From: Nocardioides carbamazepini
Lineage (GTDB): Bacteria > Actinomycetota > Actinomycetes > Propionibacteriales > Nocardioidaceae
Direction of reading: 5' to 3'
DNA: 64,000 nucleotides
Assembly: GCF_024614185.1 (NCBI RefSeq)
Contig: NZ_JAHTLF010000025.1
Coordinates: 124,001 to 188,000 of the forward strand
Below the pieces are notes generated by a model that saw nothing but the letters and a program-made list of their open reading frames with translations, did no database searches and was not told where the DNA came from. Both the position numbers and the translations under genes were made by a program. Position 1 is the stretch's first letter, and the number at the start of each line of letters is the position of its first letter. Positions 61,236 through 64,000 of this stretch are shown here, piece by piece.

Positions 61236-61255
61236 CCCTCCGACGGTAGCGGGCG

Positions 61256-62077
61256 TCAGCCCTCGCGCACCGAGTCGGGCTGGCGCAGGTGCGGTTGGGT
61301 GCGCGTCCACTCCTGGATCCGGGCGGCGAGGGTGCGGCCGACCAGGTCGTGCGCGTCGGGGGAGAAGTGGAAGCCGTCCGGGACGGCGTCGTCGCGGACC
61401 GGGTACGCAGCGGAGACCACGTCGTTGGTGGGGAAGACCTGCACCTCGCGATCACCCTTCGCGGCGACGGCCTCGGCGAGGAGCCGGTTGAGCAGCTCGA
61501 CGCGCCGCGGCATGCCGGGGAAGAGCTGCACGCCGTAGGTGCCCGGCAGCGGCGTCTCCATCAGGATCACGAGGGGACTCTGGATCTCACGCACCCGCGT
61601 GGTGGCGCGCATGATGTCCGCGACGGCGTTGCGGACCCGGCGCTCGCCGTACCGGGTGGGGAGCCGCCGGTCGAGCGCGGTCTGCGCGCGCACCAGGGAA
61701 CGCCACAGGGGGCGCAGCACCCTCATCCGGTACGCCGTCGACAGTCGTCGTGGCAGCCAGGTGAACGCGTTCGCGTGGCGCTCGAGCCAGTTGGGCCAGA
61801 GCAGGTGCAGTGTCTCGTAGTGGCCGACCATGTAGATCACGACGTCGGGCGAGAAGCCGACGACATCGCGCTCCCACCGGCGCACGACCGTGGATGTCGG
61901 CATCCCGCCGACGGTGACCGTGCGAACCTCGGTGGGCTGTCCTGAGGCGAGCAGCTCGCGCTCGACCACCCGGGGGAAGCCGAGGTTGCTGCGCGGCCCG
62001 CTCATCGGGCTGGTCCAGCCGGCCGTCGATGCCCCCCGGATGAAGATCCGGGTCGGGAGCCATCCGGTCTCGTTCAC
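61256..62077 (-). CDS. SGNH/GDSL-type hydrolase
   Basis: 273 residues. The nucleophile block is FIRGASTAGW (Ser in place of the GDS motif), block III Asn/Gly region is VVIYMVGHYET with His-Tyr instead of the usual GxND, and the catalytic Asp-His dyad is DGFHFSPDAHDLVG. An esterase or acyltransferase acting on carbohydrate or lipid esters is likely; there is no signal peptide. The missing GxND Asn is a real departure. It lies 20 bases before mshD on the same strand. Confidence 0.8.
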   Translation of the reverse strand: MNETGWLPTRIFIRGASTAGWTSPMSGPRSNLGFPRVVERELLASGQPTEVRTVTVGGMPTSTVVRRWERDVVGFSPDVVIYMVGHYETLHLLWPNWLERHANAFTWLPRRLSTAYRMRVLRPLWRSLVRAQTALDRRLPTRYGERRVRNAVADIMRATTRVREIQSPLVILMETPLPGTYGVQLFPGMPRRVELLNRLLAEAVAAKGDREVQVFPTNDVVSAAYPVRDDAVPDGFHFSPDAHDLVGRTLAARIQEWTRTQPHLRQPDSVREG

Positions 62078-62161
62078 GGGACGACCTTAGGGGATGTCTC
62101 CCGTGGATGGCGGGCGATCAGACGTGCCGGCCGGGTTCGCGCGGCGCCAAGACTCCGGCAC

Positions 62162-62347
62162 GTTGAGTCGTCACTTCTGACCCGTTGAGTCGTCAGATTC
62201 GGCTCGCTCAGCCGTCACTTCTGGCTCTTGCCGGCGACAGCCGGTTCGACGACTCAAGGGGTTCAGATCCGACGACTCGACGGGTCAGAAGTGACGACTC
62301 GACAGGTCAGATCCGACGACTCAAGGGGTCAGATCCGACGACTCAAG
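62162..62347. repeat. Inverted repeat built from 22-bp units (locus 2)
   Basis: Three left units (62162-62227) face four and a half right units (starting 62248, 62271, 62293, 62315 and 62337). The spacing is 22 bases except for one 23-base step caused by an extra T. Unit core GACGACTC...GGTCAGA is the same as at 38073-38250, and GTTGAGTCGTCA begins both left arms. It ends 19 bases from the glnR stop codon, so it may double as the glnR terminator. Confidence 0.85.
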
Positions 62348-62366
62348 CCTCCCAGTGGGCGGTCGA

Positions 62367-63095
62367 TCAGACGCCGTGGCGCTCGACCTCGGACGCTGTC
62401 GCGGACTCCGTGTCCTTGGTGGGCAGCACGAACCGGTAGCCGACGTTGCGGACGGTGCCGATCAGCGTCTCGTTCTCGGGGCCGAGCTTGGCACGCAGCC
62501 GTCGGACGTGGACGTCGACGGTGCGGGTGCCGCCGAAGTAGTCGTAGCCCCAGACCTCCTGCAGCAGCTGCTGGCGGCTGAACACCCGGCCCGGGTGCTG
62601 GGCGAGGAACTTGAGGAGCTCGAACTCCTTGAAGGTGAGGTCGAGCGTGCGGCTGCCGACCTTCGCGGTGTAGGTGGCCTCGTCGACGACGACCTCGCCG
62701 GAGCGGATCAGGTGGGCGTCGGGGTCCGCGGCGTCGCGGACGGCGGTGAGCCGGCCGATCGCCAGTCGGATCCGGGCCTCGAGCTCGGCCGGTCCGCAGG
62801 TGTGCAGGACGACGTCGTCCATGCCCCAGTCGTGATGGACGACGGCGAGGCCGCCCTCGGTCACGACCAGGAGGACCGGGATGTCGGTGCCCGTGGTGCG
62901 GATCAGCCGGCACAGGTCGCGGGCGCCGGCGAGGTCCTGCCGTCCGTCGACGAGGAGGAGGTCCGCCGCGGGGGCGTCGAGGAGGGCGCTGCCCTCGGCG
63001 GGCAGGATGCGGACCTGGTGGCCGAGCAGTGCGAGCCCGGGCAGCACCTCCGCCGAGGGCTGCAGGGCGCTGGTCAACAGCAGGAGCGTGCTCAT
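62367..63095 (-). CDS. glnR: Global nitrogen regulator GlnR
   Basis: 242 residues. Orphan OmpR-type regulator of nitrogen assimilation. The N-terminus MSTLLLLTSALQPSAEVLPGLALLGHQVRILPAEG and the C-terminal winged helix LDLTFKEFELLKFLAQHPGRVFSRQQLLQEVWGYDYFGGTRTVDVHVRRLRAKLGPENETLIGTVRNVGYRFV match Streptomyces and mycobacterial GlnR closely. The receiver keeps the Asp in LLLVDGR but lacks the usual partner residues, as in known GlnR. ATG after GAGGAGG. mshD lies one gene away, as in mycobacteria. Confidence 0.94.
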   Translation of the reverse strand: MSTLLLLTSALQPSAEVLPGLALLGHQVRILPAEGSALLDAPAADLLLVDGRQDLAGARDLCRLIRTTGTDIPVLLVVTEGGLAVVHHDWGMDDVVLHTCGPAELEARIRLAIGRLTAVRDAADPDAHLIRSGEVVVDEATYTAKVGSRTLDLTFKEFELLKFLAQHPGRVFSRQQLLQEVWGYDYFGGTRTVDVHVRRLRAKLGPENETLIGTVRNVGYRFVLPTKDTESATASEVERHGV

Positions 63096-63221
63096 CTGGC
63101 CTCCTCGCCGGAACCGCCGTGGCAGCACCGAGTCGAGACCGAAACGCACCGTTGGGCCCCGGCCAGTTTTCTGATGGGGCACGATACCGACACAGGCACG
63201 TAATGGGGAAGGGGCGTCGGG

Positions 63222-63497
63222 GTGAGTGAGACGCAGGTCATCCGGGTCCGGTACTGGGCCGCCGCCCGCGCGGCGGCCGGGATCGCGGAGGAGGAGGTCG
63301 TCGTCGCCGGTCCGCTGACGCTCGCCGAGCTGCGGGCCGAGGTGGTCGGGCGCCATCCGGGAACCCGGCTGCCCGAGGTCGTCGGCATCTGCTCGGTGCT
63401 GGTGGGCGAGCGCCCCGTCTCCTCCGAGGATCCGGCCGCGGTGCTGGTCCGCCCGGGGGACACCGTCGAGTTCCTCCCCCCATTCGCCGGAGGGTGA
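63222..63497 (+). CDS. moaD: MoaD/ThiS-family sulfur carrier
   Basis: 91 residues with the beta-grasp fold and the essential C-terminal Gly-Gly (FLPPFAGG). The sequence IRVRYWAAARAAAGIAEEEV and DTVEFLPPFAGG fits MoaD, the small subunit of molybdopterin synthase, better than ThiS. No other moa gene is in the window. GTG start 5-10 bases after GGGGAAGGGG; divergent from glnR. Confidence 0.88.
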   Translation: MSETQVIRVRYWAAARAAAGIAEEEVVVAGPLTLAELRAEVVGRHPGTRLPEVVGICSVLVGERPVSSEDPAAVLVRPGDTVEFLPPFAGG

Positions 63498-63519
63498 GAC
63501 CGCGGCGGTGAGGCGCACC

Positions 63520-63534
63520 TATACTCCCCGGGTG
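63520..63534 (+). promoter_or_regulatory. -10 element TATACT placed for a leaderless start
   Basis: TATACT at 63520-63525 would start transcription near 63532, exactly at a GTG. The best -35 match upstream (TGAGAC, 63495-63500) is 19 bases away and weak. Confidence 0.4.
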
Positions 63535-64000
63535 CTCGCCTCGCCCCGAAAGCCACGTCCGCCCGGGCGGGTCAGGGCCGACAGCGCGGTGGTGACCCTC
63601 TGCCTGGTGTCGCTGGCGGTGGTGCTCGCGGCCCTGGCGAGCCAGGGCACGATCGCGTTGATCGCGGCCGGTGCCGTCGCCGTCTACGTCCTGCTGCTGG
63701 CGCTCGTCGGTCGCGAGCGCACCGCGATCATCACCCTGATGGGCGCCTTCGCCACCGCGCCCATGTACAAGGGGTTGGCACCCTCGCCGAGCTCGCTGGC
63801 GACGGCCACCGACGGCCTGGTGGCACTCGGCGTGCTCCTGCTCGTCCCGTCGCTCTTCAACAAGCGGATCGAGGTCCCCGGCCTGTTCGCGCTCGGGGTC
63901 ACGGTCGTGTTCGTGATGTCCTCGATCGCATCGGTGGCGTCCCCGGAGCCGGCGAAGAGCTATCTGACCATGATCTTGTGGTTGGGCGTGATGGCCGGAC
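63532..64000 (+). CDS. Polytopic membrane protein, partial (possible O-antigen ligase/polymerase type)
   Basis: 156 residues are visible before the window ends. After a basic N-terminus (SPRKPRPPGRVRADS) come helices AVVTLCLVSLAVVLAALAS, TIALIAAGAVAVYVLLLALVG, a short loop RERTAIITLMGAFATAPMYKGLAPS, DGLVALGVLLLVPSLF, and VPGLFALGVTVVFVMSSIASV, with a charged loop FNKRIE. The helix spacing and the MxKG-S-P loop resemble Wzy/O-antigen-ligase-like proteins, but the diagnostic late region is outside. An in-frame GTG at 63508 is an alternative start. Confidence 0.6.
   Translation, partial: MLASPRKPRPPGRVRADSAVVTLCLVSLAVVLAALASQGTIALIAAGAVAVYVLLLALVGRERTAIITLMGAFATAPMYKGLAPSPSSLATATDGLVALGVLLLVPSLFNKRIEVPGLFALGVTVVFVMSSIASVASPEPAKSYLTMILWLGVMAG

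Noticed and set aside
62162..62347. CRISPR array
   Set aside because: Units are contiguous 22-bp repeats in two orientations with no unique spacers, and no cas genes are present.

Overview
The window is about 71-73% G+C by eye, with GTG starts, 4-base ATGA/GTGA gene overlaps, mycothiol synthase (mshD), an orphan GlnR, and Zur and PHO-box signals. This points to an actinobacterium of the Nocardioides type (Nocardioidaceae); the genus is inferred from gene content only.

Layout. (1) 1-8162 is ordinary chromosome: a fluoride channel cut by the window edge, a regulatory ATPase, type II NADH dehydrogenase, a hotdog thioesterase behind a KstR-like operator, an acetyltransferase, a membrane protein, zur, tRNA-Lys, a cold-shock protein, a 48-residue protein, a 115-bp tandem repeat and a secreted or anchored protein. 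(2) 8466-37092 is a catabolic island read almost entirely on the + strand: a PaaX-type regulator; a CUT2-like ABC importer; a C45 Ntn-hydrolase and two amidohydrolases; a class V aminotransferase, PaiB and an AceE-like transketolase; an aryl-CoA-type flavin monooxygenase with two CoA ligases; a flavin monooxygenase and a LysR regulator; then a histamine/dimethylamine-dehydrogenase-like flavoprotein with cupin, aldehyde dehydrogenase, RidA, DUF1028 and M20 proteins. Read together, these suggest import of a nitrogen-containing (probably amide- or amine-bearing aromatic) compound, hydrolytic release, CoA activation and ring oxidation, plus oxidative deamination of an amine side product. The substrate is unknown. 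(3) 37141-47291 is phosphate biology: mutT1-like gene, pstSCAB with a clear PHO box, an orphan winged-helix regulator, pit with its DUF47 partner, and ppk. (4) 48404-56157 is a second catabolic block: a LysR gene divergent from CoA transferase, alcohol dehydrogenase, aldehyde dehydrogenase, a two-helix protein, a TctA-like permease and a true HMG-CoA lyase. The enzyme order fits oxidation of mevalonate (or a similar branched diol or hydroxy acid) to HMG, CoA transfer and cleavage to acetyl-CoA plus acetoacetate. (5) 56211-64000 holds two related coiled-coil/membrane proteins, mshD, an SGNH hydrolase, glnR, a MoaD-like protein and the start of a polytopic membrane protein.

The order mutT1-pst-pit-ppk-mshD-glnR resembles what I recall from Streptomyces, so block 4 looks like a later insertion. 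Two intergenic regions carry the same 22-bp repeat family arranged as giant inverted repeats. Several shared short motifs upstream of the catabolic operons are candidate operators.
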